A stretch of 64,000 nucleotides of DNA from assembly GCF_038006045.1 (NCBI RefSeq), contig NZ_JBBOUK010000001.1, positions 155,001 through 219,000 on the forward strand, written 5' to 3'. The notes under the pieces were generated by a model. The model was not told where the DNA came from. It searched no databases and saw only the letters and a list, made by a program, of their open reading frames with translations. Of this stretch, positions 47,318 to 56,990 are shown piece by piece. The DNA is from Exiguobacterium sp. FSL W8-0210 (lineage in GTDB: Bacteria > Bacillota > Bacilli > Exiguobacteriales > Exiguobacteriaceae). A program made the position numbers and the translations under genes. How positions within the stretch are numbered: the stretch's first letter is position 1; each line of letters starts with the position of its first letter.

Positions 47318-49023
47318 AGGAACTATTAGGAGTCTTTCGATTGATGGTGCATCAAAAACGCGATATCGCCTGGTCGATTTTCTTCGGTGTCCTCGCTGGA
47401 GTGACGGCGGTCGGGTTATTCGCAGCAAGTGGTTACCTGATTTCAAAGGCAGCCTTATTGCCACCGATTCAAACACTTGCCGTCCTGATTGCGCTACAAA
47501 AAATCTCGAGTCTGACACGTGCCGCCAGTCGATATGCGGAACGTTATTATTCGCACCGGGCGACGTTTACGATCCTCAGTGATATCCGGACGTCGTTCTA
47601 CCGGAGACTCGAGCCGCTCGCGCCAGGAATTTTCGGCAAATACCGGAGTGGGGATTTACTTGCCCGGATCGTCGGGGACGTCGAGAGTCTGCAAAATACG
47701 TTTTTACGTGTTCTCTATCCACCGATTGTCTTGTTGCTTGTCTTCTTCTGTACGATCTTTTTCGTCAGTTTCTTCTCGTGGACGATTGCCGGGATTCTAT
47801 TACTTGGTTTGATTCTGACCGGTTTCTTGATTCCAGGTTGGTTCGCGTACCGCGAACAACGTTTCGCACGTTCGGTTCGTGTCCGCCGTGGTGATCTTTC
47901 AACAGAAGTGACAGAGCTGTTCCAGGGCTATCGTGACTTAAAGATTTACCAGCAACTTGATCAAAAAGAACAGGACTTGAATGCCGTCGCGAAACGGTAT
48001 GTCGAGGAAGAAAAACGTAATGGGCTACATGCCGTCTCGAACTTGGCCTTGAATACGATGGTGACGCTGATCATCTCTTGGCTCGTTCTTGGTGTCGGCG
48101 CCTATCTCGTCGCGAGTGGACAGCTCGAAGGGGTCTTCCTCGCTTTACTCGTCATGACATCGCTGACCGTTTTTGAAAACGCCGCACCGATGGCGATTTT
48201 ACCGGGCTTTTTCGAAGATAGCCGGCATGCTGCGAAACGACTTGATGAAGTCGTGACCGAGCAAGAAGAGCCAACTTATGACACGTTTGTTCTCGATCAG
48301 GCACCATCCTTTGAAACGAACGCGTTGACGTTCACTTTCCCTGATGCACCGCGTCCGGTCTTACGTGACGTCACCGTCTCAATTCCTGCCGGCAAGAAGA
48401 CGGCGATCGTCGGGGCGAGTGGTTCCGGGAAATCCACGTTACTTCAATTGATGTTACGGATGTATCCAGCGGACGGATTAACAATTGCAGGTCAAGAGAG
48501 TCAGACGGTTGATCCGGAAGGACTGTGGCAACACGCAAATGTCGTGCTGCAACAGAATCATTACTTTTATGGAACGCTTCGCGATAATCTATTGCTTGCG
48601 AACGAAGCAGCAACGGACGAGGCGATGCGTCAAGCACTCGATGATGTTGGGTTAACGACGTTCGAATTAAACGATCGTGTATTTGAAAAAGGCGAGAACT
48701 TGTCTGGAGGAGAAAAACAACGCTTAGCGATTGCTCGTGTGCTTTTGCGGGAAGCGTCGCTTTACTTGCTTGACGAACCGACGTCTTCCGTTGATGCTTT
48801 GACGGAACAGATGATTCTCGATCGATTGTTGACACGAGCGGAGGACGCGACACTTGTCCTCGTCAGCCACCGGTTAGCGGGTCTTGAAGCGATGGATCAA
48901 ATCATCGTCATGGATCAAGGTCACGTCATCGAAGTCGGAACATATACCGAATTGATGGCGCGACAAGGAGCGTTCTATGAATTAAAACAAATCGAACAGT
49001 CCGTGTTTGCTCCGATTGGATAA
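47314..49023 (+). CDS. cydC: thiol reductant ABC exporter subunit CydC
   Basis: Partner of CydD, 569 residues. N-terminal exporter domain with six helices (about 15-300, including the ASGYLISKAALLPP motif of CydC), then the ATPase domain: Walker A GASGSGKST (about 368), LSGGEKQR (about 465), Walker B LYLLDEPTSSVD, and VSHRL. ATGA overlap with cydD gives coupled translation and an equal supply of subunits. Ends at a terminator. Confidence 0.92.
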   Translation: MKELLGVFRLMVHQKRDIAWSIFFGVLAGVTAVGLFAASGYLISKAALLPPIQTLAVLIALQKISSLTRAASRYAERYYSHRATFTILSDIRTSFYRRLEPLAPGIFGKYRSGDLLARIVGDVESLQNTFLRVLYPPIVLLLVFFCTIFFVSFFSWTIAGILLLGLILTGFLIPGWFAYREQRFARSVRVRRGDLSTEVTELFQGYRDLKIYQQLDQKEQDLNAVAKRYVEEEKRNGLHAVSNLALNTMVTLIISWLVLGVGAYLVASGQLEGVFLALLVMTSLTVFENAAPMAILPGFFEDSRHAAKRLDEVVTEQEEPTYDTFVLDQAPSFETNALTFTFPDAPRPVLRDVTVSIPAGKKTAIVGASGSGKSTLLQLMLRMYPADGLTIAGQESQTVDPEGLWQHANVVLQQNHYFYGTLRDNLLLANEAATDEAMRQALDDVGLTTFELNDRVFEKGENLSGGEKQRLAIARVLLREASLYLLDEPTSSVDALTEQMILDRLLTRAEDATLVLVSHRLAGLEAMDQIIVMDQGHVIEVGTYTELMARQGAFYELKQIEQSVFAPIG

Positions 49024-49036
49024 AGAGATAGGATTG

Positions 49037-49067
49037 GCGATGACCCAATGTGGTACATCGCTTTTTT
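49037..49067 (+). terminator. cydDC terminator
   Basis: GCGATG (49037-49042) / CATCGC (49056-49061) followed by six T. Confidence 0.8.
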
Positions 49068-49147
49068 AGTTTATAAGGGAGAACCGAAAAAGACATGACA
49101 GTCTACCTCTGAAATGGTAAAGTCTAGAAAAAGTGTGGAGGGATTTC

Positions 49148-49786
49148 ATGCATATCGAACAATCATCCATCGTCGTCGATCAGACGACCGTTTCATATGA
49201 TCATTTTCAAATGGGATCCAAACAGGTTTGCTTCTTGATTTCGGGAGCATCTTATTTGTACGATCATCCTTACTTCTACTACAGCCGGATGGCACTACTA
49301 GCTCGAGACATCGATGTCATCTGTATCCACTATGTGACAGAAGATTTATTTTCGATGTCAGACACTGAATCGAATACCTGCATGACACGTCGAGTCGACG
49401 CTGTCGTCTCTGAAGTGCTGGCGACACATACATACGAAAACGTTCAGTTCATCGCAAAGTCGTTAGGAACGATTCCGCTAGCGGCATTGCTTGCTAAGCC
49501 GAGTCTACAGACAGCACGCTTTGTCTTCTTAACACCCGTCCTGACTGAAGTGGCCGAACAAATCGCCAATTCGTCGCAAGGTGGACTCCTCGTCATCGGG
49601 ACAGCCGATAAGTTTTATGATGAAGCGGCACTTGAAACGTGTCGCACCTCACAACTGACGATTGATATCATGGAAGGAGCGAATCACTCCTTGGATCAAG
49701 GATTCGAGGTCGATCAATCACTTGCGGTCCTAGGACGTGTCGTTCGTCAAATCGAAGCCAGTTTGTTCGAACCACTACCTAAGTAA
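49148..49786 (+). CDS. alpha/beta hydrolase family protein
   Basis: 212 residues from ATG 49148 with GGAGGG ahead; an upstream ATG at 49133 overlaps that site. Features: strand VCFLISGASYLYDHPYFYYSRMALLARDIDVICIHY, nucleophile turn FIAKSLGTIPLAALL (Ser about 99), FLTPVLTE, Asp in GTADKFYDE (about 156), and His in GANHSLDQGFEVD (about 180). The GxSxG elbow reads AKSLG. Substrate unknown. Ends at a shared terminator. Confidence 0.82.
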   Translation: MHIEQSSIVVDQTTVSYDHFQMGSKQVCFLISGASYLYDHPYFYYSRMALLARDIDVICIHYVTEDLFSMSDTESNTCMTRRVDAVVSEVLATHTYENVQFIAKSLGTIPLAALLAKPSLQTARFVFLTPVLTEVAEQIANSSQGGLLVIGTADKFYDEAALETCRTSQLTIDIMEGANHSLDQGFEVDQSLAVLGRVVRQIEASLFEPLPK

Positions 49787-49787
49787 C

Positions 49788-49828
49788 AAAAAATCCGTCC
49801 AGCAGAGAGCCTGCTGGACGGATTTTTT
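49788..49828. terminator. bidirectional terminator, hydrolase / kynB
   Basis: AAAAAATCCGTCCAGCAG pairs with CTGCTGGACGGATTTTTT around GAGAGC: a strong stem with A and T runs on both sides. Confidence 0.95.
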
Positions 49829-50450
49829 AGTATGGACGAAGTAAGGCACGGACTGGACTACCGTCGCCGTCGACGAGCGGAAGTGGAACAGCGTTGAGGT
49901 GGTAATCACCAGGCGTGATCGCATCAAGGACGAGTCCTTCAAGGATATGGACTCCATGCTGCGCCAGTGCGTGATGGGCCGCCATTTCCTTGCTATCGAT
50001 CGCATCGACGCTTGGTAAGTCGAGACCAATCAGCGAAATCCCGAGTTCTCCGAGACGCTCAGCAAGACTTGGCGTCAAGACGGGAATCGTTTCTGGGAAA
50101 GTTGATTTGTCGATCCAACCATCTGTTTTGATGATCAAGCGCTGGACATCATTTAGCTCAAAGCCATCTAAATCAGCGGCTGTGATTTCTGTACGACCTG
50201 GTAAGTAAATGACGCGCGCATGTCCGATGTAGAGATCCGGATCAAGATCGACGATTTTTTGTCCGGCATCGTCAAAATGAAACGGCGCATCGACATGAGT
50301 GCCAGTATGCAGACTCATCGTTACCTTTCCGACGTTAACGGAACCGGTGTCTGCCTTATTCCATGTCAATGTCGCTTCAAACGGTGTATCTCCCGGCCAC
50401 GTCGTGACGTGGCGATCAAGTGGTTGTGAAACATCAATCCATCGTGTCAT
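49827..50450 (-). CDS. kynB: arylformamidase (kynurenine formamidase)
   Basis: Hydrolyses N-formylkynurenine to kynurenine. 207 residues from ATG at 50450 with GAGGAGGAT ahead; the longer frame runs into kynA. The metal-binding HTGTHVDAPFH motif (about 49-59) and the cyclase-like fold (ISLIGLDLPSVD, later HxxLxxxGxxILEGL) identify the bacterial KynB type. Last gene of a minus-strand operon kynU-permease-kynA-kynB. Confidence 0.93.
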   Translation of the reverse strand: MTRWIDVSQPLDRHVTTWPGDTPFEATLTWNKADTGSVNVGKVTMSLHTGTHVDAPFHFDDAGQKIVDLDPDLYIGHARVIYLPGRTEITAADLDGFELNDVQRLIIKTDGWIDKSTFPETIPVLTPSLAERLGELGISLIGLDLPSVDAIDSKEMAAHHALAQHGVHILEGLVLDAITPGDYHLNAVPLPLVDGDGSPVRALLRPY

Positions 50451-50463
50451 CGCTTCATCCTCC

Positions 50464-51310
50464 TCATAATGTCGTGCGGACTGACCACAGTTCCGGGAAG
50501 AATCGGTGGTCGAGCACACGTCGTAGATAACTGACGCCAGAAGAACCGCCTGTTCCTGGCTTTTGTCCGATGATCCGTTCGACGGTACTCATATGGTTAA
50601 AGCGCCACATCTGCTGCTGGCTCCCGATATCAAGTAGTTTTTCACCGAGCTCATACAGATCCCAGTATTGTTCGACATCCCGATAGACGGTCGCCCAAGC
50701 TGCTTCGACACTTGCATTCGGCGTCCAGTCTTGCGTGACGTCACGATCAAGGACGGATTGGTCGATCGGTAGCCCATGGCGCGCCATCGCCCGGATCGTT
50801 TCGTCGTAGATGCTTGGTGTCTTCAAATCTTCCAGCAACATTGGATAGAGTGTTTCGTCATGCACATACACTTTTAAGCATCTGCTCATTCTTAAAACCG
50901 AGCGCAAATTCGATTTGACGGTTTTGATACGATTGGAAACCGGATGAGTGACCAAGCGCGTCACGGAATTCCAGATATTCGGCAGGGGTCAAGGTCGACA
51001 AAACATTCCACGACTGAATCAACTGGTGCTGAATCTTTGAGATACGTGCGAGCATCTTAAACGATGATTCGAGATCATCGTTTGCGACCGCTTGCGTCGC
51101 TGCTCGCATCTCATGCAGGATCAGCTTCATCCAGAGTTCGCTCGTTTGATGAATGATGATGAACAGCATCTCGTCATGATGCCCCGATAAGCGATGTTGA
51201 CTCGTAAGCAATGGATCTAGTTGCAAATAATCCCCGTAGGACATATCTTTTTTAAAATCCGTTTGAATCGATGCTTCAATAGACGTAGGATCTGTCTTTG
51301 TCATTCCCAT
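50464..51310 (-). pseudogene. kynA: tryptophan 2,3-dioxygenase with a one-base frameshift
   Basis: Haem dioxygenase opening the indole ring of tryptophan. The N-terminal part (about 1-145, [36 protein letters not shown], haem pocket side) and C-terminal part ([14 protein letters not shown]... [29 protein letters not shown], with the proximal His in RFNHM) lie in different frames. One extra base in the run AAAA (plus-strand TTTT at 50872-50875) shifts frame after NEQMLK. Removing it restores a 281-residue protein of normal length. It could be a true mutation, a phase-variable tract, or a sequencing error; the rest of the operon is intact. Confidence 0.88.
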
Positions 51311-51327
51311 TCAGCCCCTTTATCATG

Positions 51328-52707
51328 TTAATTCAGTTTTCGTTTTTCAGCGGTCTGTGGTTGTTCCGGATGCGCCCGTTTCCAGAAGAAATAGGCGATC
51401 GATAAGAACACTAACCACGGTACACCAAACTTCAAGACGATTTGGAAATCCGTGAACCATGTCGTTAGTACGAGTGCGAATAACAACAATGCACCGAGGG
51501 CAGTCAGATAGGGATAGCCCATCATCCGAACCGGTAACGTCCGTCCACCTTCACGTTCCCAGGCTTTACGGAAGTACAGATGGGAGATGAAAATCATGAA
51601 CCATGTGAAAATCGCCCCGAACATCGAAATCCCCATCATGAATGGATAAGAGACGCTCGATTGACTGCTGATGATCGCTGCGAGAAAAATGCCGAGTGTC
51701 GATAAGGCGAGTGCGAAGAGTGGTACACCTTTTCGATTCAAGCGTCCAAATACTTTTGGCGCATACGTTGCCTTCGATAACGAATACATCATCCGTGTCG
51801 AAGCGTACAGTTGACTGTTCATCGCAGACAGCGCCGCTGTCAGGATGATGAAGTTCATGATACCGCCTGCATATGGAATCGATAGCATCTCCATTACTTT
51901 GACGAACGGACTTTGATCGACACCGCCTGCTTGTTGCCATGGGACGATCATCAACATCAAAGCAATCGTGACGACATAAAACGTCGAGAGGCGGAAGACC
52001 GTCGCTTTTAATGCTTTCGGTACAGCAACATCTGGATCCTTCGCTTCACCAGCAGTGACGGCAATCAATTCTGTTCCGAGGAAGCTGAACAGGGAGATGA
52101 AGATCGCGATCCAGAGACCTGAGAAGCCGAACGGCATGAATCCACCGTCATTTGTGAAGTTTTGAGGACCAATCTCAGGACTTGGACTACCGATGACCAA
52201 GTAGGCGCCAAGCAGGATGAATAGCAAGATGGCACTGATTTTAATGACTGAGAACCAGTATTCGAAGGTCGCGAACGTATTGACTGTCGTGGCATTGATG
52301 TAAATCAACGCGGCAGCAAATACGAGAATCCAGACGACCCCGGGAACGTCGGGGAACCAGTATTTCATATAGATAGCGATCGCACTGACCTCAACGCCGA
52401 TCGCGAGAACGTTTGCGATCCAGTATGAATAGCGGACGAGAAAACCCGCATATGGACTAATGTATCGTTCGGCAATCGTACCGAACGAGCCAGATGTCGG
52501 ATGGGCGACCGTCATTTCAGCGAGACAGCCCATTAAAAGTAGGACGATGAAAGCGCCGACTGCGTAACTGATCAGAACACTCGGTCCGGCAAGTCCGATC
52601 GCAAGTCCACTTCCGAGGAAAAGACCGGTTCCGATCGCACAGCCCATTGCAATCATCGTGAGTTGGCGTGTCTTGAGTTCACGTCGTAGTTCAGTAGGTT
52701 GTTCCAT
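51328..52707 (-). CDS. APC-family amino acid permease (probable tryptophan or aromatic uptake)
   Basis: 459 residues from ATG at 52707 with AAGGAG ahead. Twelve membrane helices; the helix-1 signature MIAMGCAIGTGLFLGSGLAI (about 17-36) and the helix-6 FLGTELIAVTAGEAKDP motif are those of the AAT/GABA-permease branch that imports amino acids with protons. Placed between kynU and kynA, it probably brings in tryptophan or kynurenine; the substrate is inferred from context only. Confidence 0.88.
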   Translation of the reverse strand: MEQPTELRRELKTRQLTMIAMGCAIGTGLFLGSGLAIGLAGPSVLISYAVGAFIVLLLMGCLAEMTVAHPTSGSFGTIAERYISPYAGFLVRYSYWIANVLAIGVEVSAIAIYMKYWFPDVPGVVWILVFAAALIYINATTVNTFATFEYWFSVIKISAILLFILLGAYLVIGSPSPEIGPQNFTNDGGFMPFGFSGLWIAIFISLFSFLGTELIAVTAGEAKDPDVAVPKALKATVFRLSTFYVVTIALMLMIVPWQQAGGVDQSPFVKVMEMLSIPYAGGIMNFIILTAALSAMNSQLYASTRMMYSLSKATYAPKVFGRLNRKGVPLFALALSTLGIFLAAIISSQSSVSYPFMMGISMFGAIFTWFMIFISHLYFRKAWEREGGRTLPVRMMGYPYLTALGALLLFALVLTTWFTDFQIVLKFGVPWLVFLSIAYFFWKRAHPEQPQTAEKRKLN

Positions 52708-52717
52708 GGTGTACTCC

Positions 52718-53995
52718 TTAAGCAACGACTTCGCGTTCATTCGCGAAACGTTCGTATTCTTTATCTTTCATGATTCGTTTAAGTGTCGCGACGACGTCAT
52801 AGACATCGGTAAACGTATTGTAGAGCGCGACGGGTGCTAGACGGACGATGTTTGGTGCCCGGAAATCGGGAATGATCCGATTTTCCTTGAGTGCTTTACA
52901 GATCCGTGCCGCTTCCGGGTGCTCGAGGCTGAGATGCGCCCCACGGCGTTTATCGTCGATCGGATTTCCGATGACGAAACCGTACGGTGTGAGTTCCTGC
53001 TCGACGAGTTCCATCATGTACTGCGTCAACGCGAGTGATTTTGTCCGAACGGCTTCGATACCGACTTCGTCAAACATCTCTAATGCACCGATTTGTGGAG
53101 CAAGACTTAAGACGTGTGGTGTCCCGATTTGGAAGGCACCGGCATGCGCCGCCGGTGTCATCGTATGATCCATATCGAACTGCTTATCCTTCCGCGAACC
53201 AAACCAGCCCGTCAGACCAGGCAACGTTCCGAAATGACGTTCGTGGACGAATAATCCGCCAACCGTTCCAGGACCACCGTTCAAGTGTTTGTAATTACAC
53301 CAGTAGGCAAAGTCGACGCCCCAGTCATGGAACGCGTGGGGAACGGCTCCGACGGAATGACAACCATCAAAACCAATCAGGATGCCACGGTCGTGTGCCG
53401 CCTTCGTCAAACGCTCCATATCGAGAATTTGTCCACTTCGGTAAAGTACCGCCGGCAAGACGATTAACGCGATATCATCCGTCATCGCGGCGATGATATC
53501 GTCTTCTTCTAAAAAGCGACCGTCCCGACTCGGTACTTGGATGAGATGTGTCTCCGGATCCAGACCACGTAAGCGAAGTTGGCTTTGGAGGGCATAGATA
53601 TCCGACGGGAACGTCAGCGCATCCGCTAAAATCTTATCTCGTCCTTCTGTTGGTTGGAAGAATGTCGCGACGAGTTGATGGAGATTGACGGTCGTCGAAC
53701 CAGTGACCATGACTTCTTCAGATTGTGCGCCGACGAGCGGAGCGTTGAGAGCAGCGAGACGTTCCGATAATTCAAACCAAGGATGACGTCCTTTCATCCA
53801 GCCATCGATTCCGAGTTCTTTCCAGTCTGATAGCGACTCGAGCAACGTCTTCTCGGCACGCTTCGACAATAAGCCGAGCGAGTTTCCGTCCATATAGATA
53901 CTACCCGGTTGCAGATAAAACTCATCACGATAGGCAGCGAGTGCATCTTGCTCATCCCGAGCAACAGCATCGGTCCGTTTTGCTTGCAGTGTCAT
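52718..53995 (-). CDS. kynU: kynureninase
   Basis: PLP enzyme cleaving kynurenine to anthranilate and alanine. 425 residues, normal length. [14 protein letters not shown] (about 32-45), the phosphate loop [23 protein letters not shown] (Asp about 209-212), and the PLP lysine in [12 protein letters not shown] (Lys 236). AGGAGG precedes the ATG. First gene of the minus-strand kyn operon, divergent from a TetR gene with a shared palindromic operator. Confidence 0.95.
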   Translation of the reverse strand: MTLQAKRTDAVARDEQDALAAYRDEFYLQPGSIYMDGNSLGLLSKRAEKTLLESLSDWKELGIDGWMKGRHPWFELSERLAALNAPLVGAQSEEVMVTGSTTVNLHQLVATFFQPTEGRDKILADALTFPSDIYALQSQLRLRGLDPETHLIQVPSRDGRFLEEDDIIAAMTDDIALIVLPAVLYRSGQILDMERLTKAAHDRGILIGFDGCHSVGAVPHAFHDWGVDFAYWCNYKHLNGGPGTVGGLFVHERHFGTLPGLTGWFGSRKDKQFDMDHTMTPAAHAGAFQIGTPHVLSLAPQIGALEMFDEVGIEAVRTKSLALTQYMMELVEQELTPYGFVIGNPIDDKRRGAHLSLEHPEAARICKALKENRIIPDFRAPNIVRLAPVALYNTFTDVYDVVATLKRIMKDKEYERFANEREVVA

Positions 53996-54051
53996 ACGTC
54001 ATCCTCCTCAAATGAATGCTCAATCAATTTTGACAAAAGCGTAGCAAACAA

Positions 54052-54068
54052 ATTGACATTGTGTCAAT
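54052..54068. promoter_or_regulatory. palindrome, candidate TetR operator in the kynU promoter
   Basis: ATTGACATTGTGTCAAT: perfect 7-3-7 inverted repeat between kynU and the TetR gene. One arm reads TTGACA on the minus strand and can be the kynU -35. Confidence 0.55.
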
Positions 54069-54103
54069 ATTGTCGAATAGAGAAAACAAAAGGAGTGAAG
54101 GAT

Positions 54104-54733
54104 ATGTCATCTTCTCAACCAGAAAAAATCGATAAACGTCATCTGCGCACGGTGCGGACACGCGAGAAACTGTTGAGTGCGGCACGTGACGTCTTCTTAG
54201 AACAAGGGTTTCAAACGGCAACGATTTCACAAATCATTAAACAAGCTGGCGTCGGTTACGGAACAGCCTATGTCCATTTCGAAGGGAAAGATGAGCTGCT
54301 CGTCGTCCTGATGGAAGATGTCATGAGCCGCTTCCACGCGATCGCGGAACGAACATTCAAACCGACGACGCCGCTCGAGGCAAAGGAACGCATCGTGACG
54401 CAAGCGACGGATTTCTTACGTCTCGCGGAAGAAGAACGAGCGATACTACGGATTGTGGAGCAAGCAATCGGCGTGTCTTACATCGTCCGTGCGAAATGGA
54501 AAGCGATTCGGGAACGGTTCATTGATCGGATCAGTCAGGATATCCAGTATGCGCAGGAGACAGGACTTGCGCGGCAGGATGTCGACTCGAAACTCGTCGC
54601 CCGTGGTTGGTTCTTCGCGAATGAGATGTATTTATTCGAAGTCGTCCGCGAAGAGGCGACAGGGACGATCGAAGAGATCGCGCACGTCTTAGCGACGATT
54701 TATACGCAAGGACTCTACCGGATCGAGGATTGA
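54104..54733 (+). CDS. TetR-family transcriptional regulator
   Basis: 209 residues from ATG 54104 with AAAGGAG ahead; the longer frame upstream is not supported. N-terminal helix-turn-helix (about 18-65: TREKLLSAARDVFLEQGFQTATISQIIKQAGVGYGTAYVHFEGKDEL), then an all-helical ligand domain. Divergent from kynU, so it is probably the repressor of the kyn operon, with tryptophan or a catabolite as inducer. Confidence 0.9.
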   Translation: MSSSQPEKIDKRHLRTVRTREKLLSAARDVFLEQGFQTATISQIIKQAGVGYGTAYVHFEGKDELLVVLMEDVMSRFHAIAERTFKPTTPLEAKERIVTQATDFLRLAEEERAILRIVEQAIGVSYIVRAKWKAIRERFIDRISQDIQYAQETGLARQDVDSKLVARGWFFANEMYLFEVVREEATGTIEEIAHVLATIYTQGLYRIED

Positions 54734-54782
54734 TGAACGGACGGGAAGGGAACGTTTCGAAGTAGAAGGGAGCGTGACCGGG

Positions 54783-55235
54783 ATGGCGTTTGATTACGAT
54801 CTCGATTTCAAGACGACGGATTTTCGTAAGGAGCCGGAAAAGTACCGGGTTGGACGCGGGGAGCAAGGGGTCTTACTCGTCGAACCTTACAAAAGTGAGA
54901 TTTTGCCGCATTGGCGTTTTAAGACGCCGGATATCGCGAAGGAATCGTCTGAGAAAATTTATGAGATGTATTTAGCTTATAAAGAAGACGGGGACTTCGT
55001 CGGCATGGATATGGCGCGGAAGTTCATTCAGATGGGACATACGCGCGCACGACGTTACGCGAACTATAAGGGTGGGCGTAAATATAAAGATAAAGAGACT
55101 AAAGAATTGCACACGCGCGAGATCGACGAAGAAAAAGCAAAATCTGCGGCCATCTTCCAAGAAAAATGGGATTTGATCCGGGCGGATGAAGAATACCTTG
55201 AACTTAAACGTGCGCATCAAAAGCAATACGGATAA
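54783..55235 (+). CDS. DUF4385-like protein
   Basis: 150 residues. Charged, aromatic, cytoplasmic; FDYDLDFKTTDFRKEPEKYRVGRGEQGVLLVEPYKSEILPHWRFKTP at the start and HTRARRYANYKGGRKY in the middle match DUF4385 as I recall it. Function unknown. ATG 54783 has GAAGGGAG 10 nt ahead; an upstream GTG at 54774 would sit on that site. Confidence 0.8.
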   Translation: MAFDYDLDFKTTDFRKEPEKYRVGRGEQGVLLVEPYKSEILPHWRFKTPDIAKESSEKIYEMYLAYKEDGDFVGMDMARKFIQMGHTRARRYANYKGGRKYKDKETKELHTREIDEEKAKSAAIFQEKWDLIRADEEYLELKRAHQKQYG

Positions 55236-55302
55236 GTCAGTTCAAAATAAAGGGAATCCATTCAAATCATGCGATACTGAAAAGAAAATGGGAGGTATCG
55301 GT

Positions 55303-55602
55303 ATGAACCGTTGGTGGGTTCCACTGTATCCGATTGGTCTGTTTTTACTGGTCGATCACTTTTTCTATAATATTTCAGTGACATGGCTTATCGTGCTTGG
55401 TGTCGTGAGCATCCTGTTGAGTGTCCGTCCGAAGCGACCATCCTTTTCTTCGTATCGTCCGTTAATGATTGGGACACTTTTAATCGGCTGCGGTCTGATG
55501 CCGTGGTTGACGCTAGATTTTACAGGAATCGTCTTCGTTTTCTTGTTAACAGAAATCGTTGCGAAACTGCTTGTGTCAAGAACAGAGGAACAATCCATAT
55601 GA
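55303..55602 (+). CDS. small membrane protein
   Basis: 99 residues from ATG 55303 with GGGAGGT ahead; the longer frame is rejected because it overlaps the previous gene without a ribosome site. Three hydrophobic segments: LYPIGLFLLVDHFFY, WLIVLGVVSILLSV, and LMIGTLLIGCGLMPWLTLDFTGIVFVFLLTEIVA (possibly two). Family not recognised. Confidence 0.65.
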   Translation: MNRWWVPLYPIGLFLLVDHFFYNISVTWLIVLGVVSILLSVRPKRPSFSSYRPLMIGTLLIGCGLMPWLTLDFTGIVFVFLLTEIVAKLLVSRTEEQSI

Positions 55603-55622
55603 CGGACGAATATCGTTAAACG

Positions 55623-55673
55623 AAATAGCCTCGACTGCTCTGTCCGATGGGATGGAGCAATCGAGGCTATTTT
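55623..55673. terminator. bidirectional terminator before the MFS gene
   Basis: AATAGCCTCGA-TGCTC pairs with GAGCAATCGAGGCTATT, with T run on the plus side and A-rich flank on the minus side; genes converge here. Confidence 0.8.
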
Positions 55674-55681
55674 TGATTCGT

Positions 55682-56878
55682 TTAAGAACTTTGTTCGACC
55701 TTGGCAATCAATCGTGCTTGACGTTTTTGCCAGATGAATGATCCAATGAACGTCACGACGAGGAAAATCAGACCGAGTGCAAACGGATAGAGAATGTTGA
55801 CGTCATACAGGACACCCGCAAGCGTCGGTCCGAGCACGTTCCCGATGCTCATGTAGGCGTTGTTCATTCCCATAGCAAAGCCTTGCTCATTACCAGCGAG
55901 TTTTGAAATCATCGTATTCAAGACGGGACGTAAAATCGATGTCGCAAGGAAGATGACGAGAGTGATCGCAAAGAATCCACCGTAACTTGATGTCAATAAT
56001 GACAATAGGAAGCCGAGCGCTGCGATGAACAGGAATAGGTTCAAGACCTTTCCTTCTCCGAAACTACGAGATAACTTATCGACGATGAAGATTTGAGCAA
56101 TGACACTGATGATCCCGGTCGACGTCACCATGATCGCGATGTCTTTCGGTGAAGCACCGAATTGATCATCGACGAATAGACCAAGTACTGATTCGTATGC
56201 CATGAGACCAAAGCTCATGACGAGTGTAATGACGAGCGGGACGAAGTACGGTTTCTTAAACGACGTTCCGAGTTTCTTGAGCATCGAACCTTCGTCTGGT
56301 GCCATCGCTGTCGCATCGTGTGTTTCGCTTTCTTGAAGTAACAGAACGCTGAACAAGACGGCTGCCCCCGAGACGATCGCTGAGACGAGGAGTGGCAATT
56401 TTAAGTCATACTCGGCAAGGAATCCACCGATTCCAGGACCGATGACGATTCCGAGTGACATCGCAGCTGAGACGTAACTGTTTCCTTTTGCGCGTTGATC
56501 CATCGTCGTGATGTCCGCGACGTAAGCAAAAATTGCTGGAATCAGGAGTGCAGCACCGGCACCGCCGATTGCGCGCGAGATGTAGAGGACCGTGACGGAA
56601 TTGGAGAAGTAGAAGACAAACATCGAGAGCGTCAAGCCGATCAATCCATAGATGATCATCTTGCGACGACCGTATTGGTCCGCCCATTTTCCGGCAATCG
56701 GTGACATGACGAGTTGTGCTCCGGCAAAGATGGCGATCATTAACCCAGCCGCCGTCCCACCTTGTCCAATCGAAGCTAAGTAAGCGGGTAGAATCGGAAT
56801 GATGATCCCGAAGCTCCCGACCGCAATAAACATATTGATCATGAGGACCGTTAATTTTTTTCGTTGATCCGCGTGCAA
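55682..56878 (-). CDS. MFS drug exporter (NorA/Bmr type)
   Basis: 398 residues, 12 helices. Motif A GKWADQYGRRK (about 63-73), motif C-like VIGPGIGGFLAEY (about 140-152) of the DHA1 drug:proton antiporters. The start is TTG at 56878 with GAAGGGG 5 nt ahead. Substrates cannot be told. A 241-bp palindromic element lies just upstream, in its promoter region. Confidence 0.87.
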   Translation of the reverse strand: MHADQRKKLTVLMINMFIAVGSFGIIIPILPAYLASIGQGGTAAGLMIAIFAGAQLVMSPIAGKWADQYGRRKMIIYGLIGLTLSMFVFYFSNSVTVLYISRAIGGAGAALLIPAIFAYVADITTMDQRAKGNSYVSAAMSLGIVIGPGIGGFLAEYDLKLPLLVSAIVSGAAVLFSVLLLQESETHDATAMAPDEGSMLKKLGTSFKKPYFVPLVITLVMSFGLMAYESVLGLFVDDQFGASPKDIAIMVTSTGIISVIAQIFIVDKLSRSFGEGKVLNLFLFIAALGFLLSLLTSSYGGFFAITLVIFLATSILRPVLNTMISKLAGNEQGFAMGMNNAYMSIGNVLGPTLAGVLYDVNILYPFALGLIFLVVTFIGSFIWQKRQARLIAKVEQSS

Positions 56879-56990
56879 GGGGACCCCTTCTTTCGACCCG
56901 CTTTCTGTAAGCGGTTATTTGTTTCACCTTCATTATCTTAGATTCAAGCTAAAGCGCCTGTCAACGCAGACGAGTCGAGGATTCGAAAAA

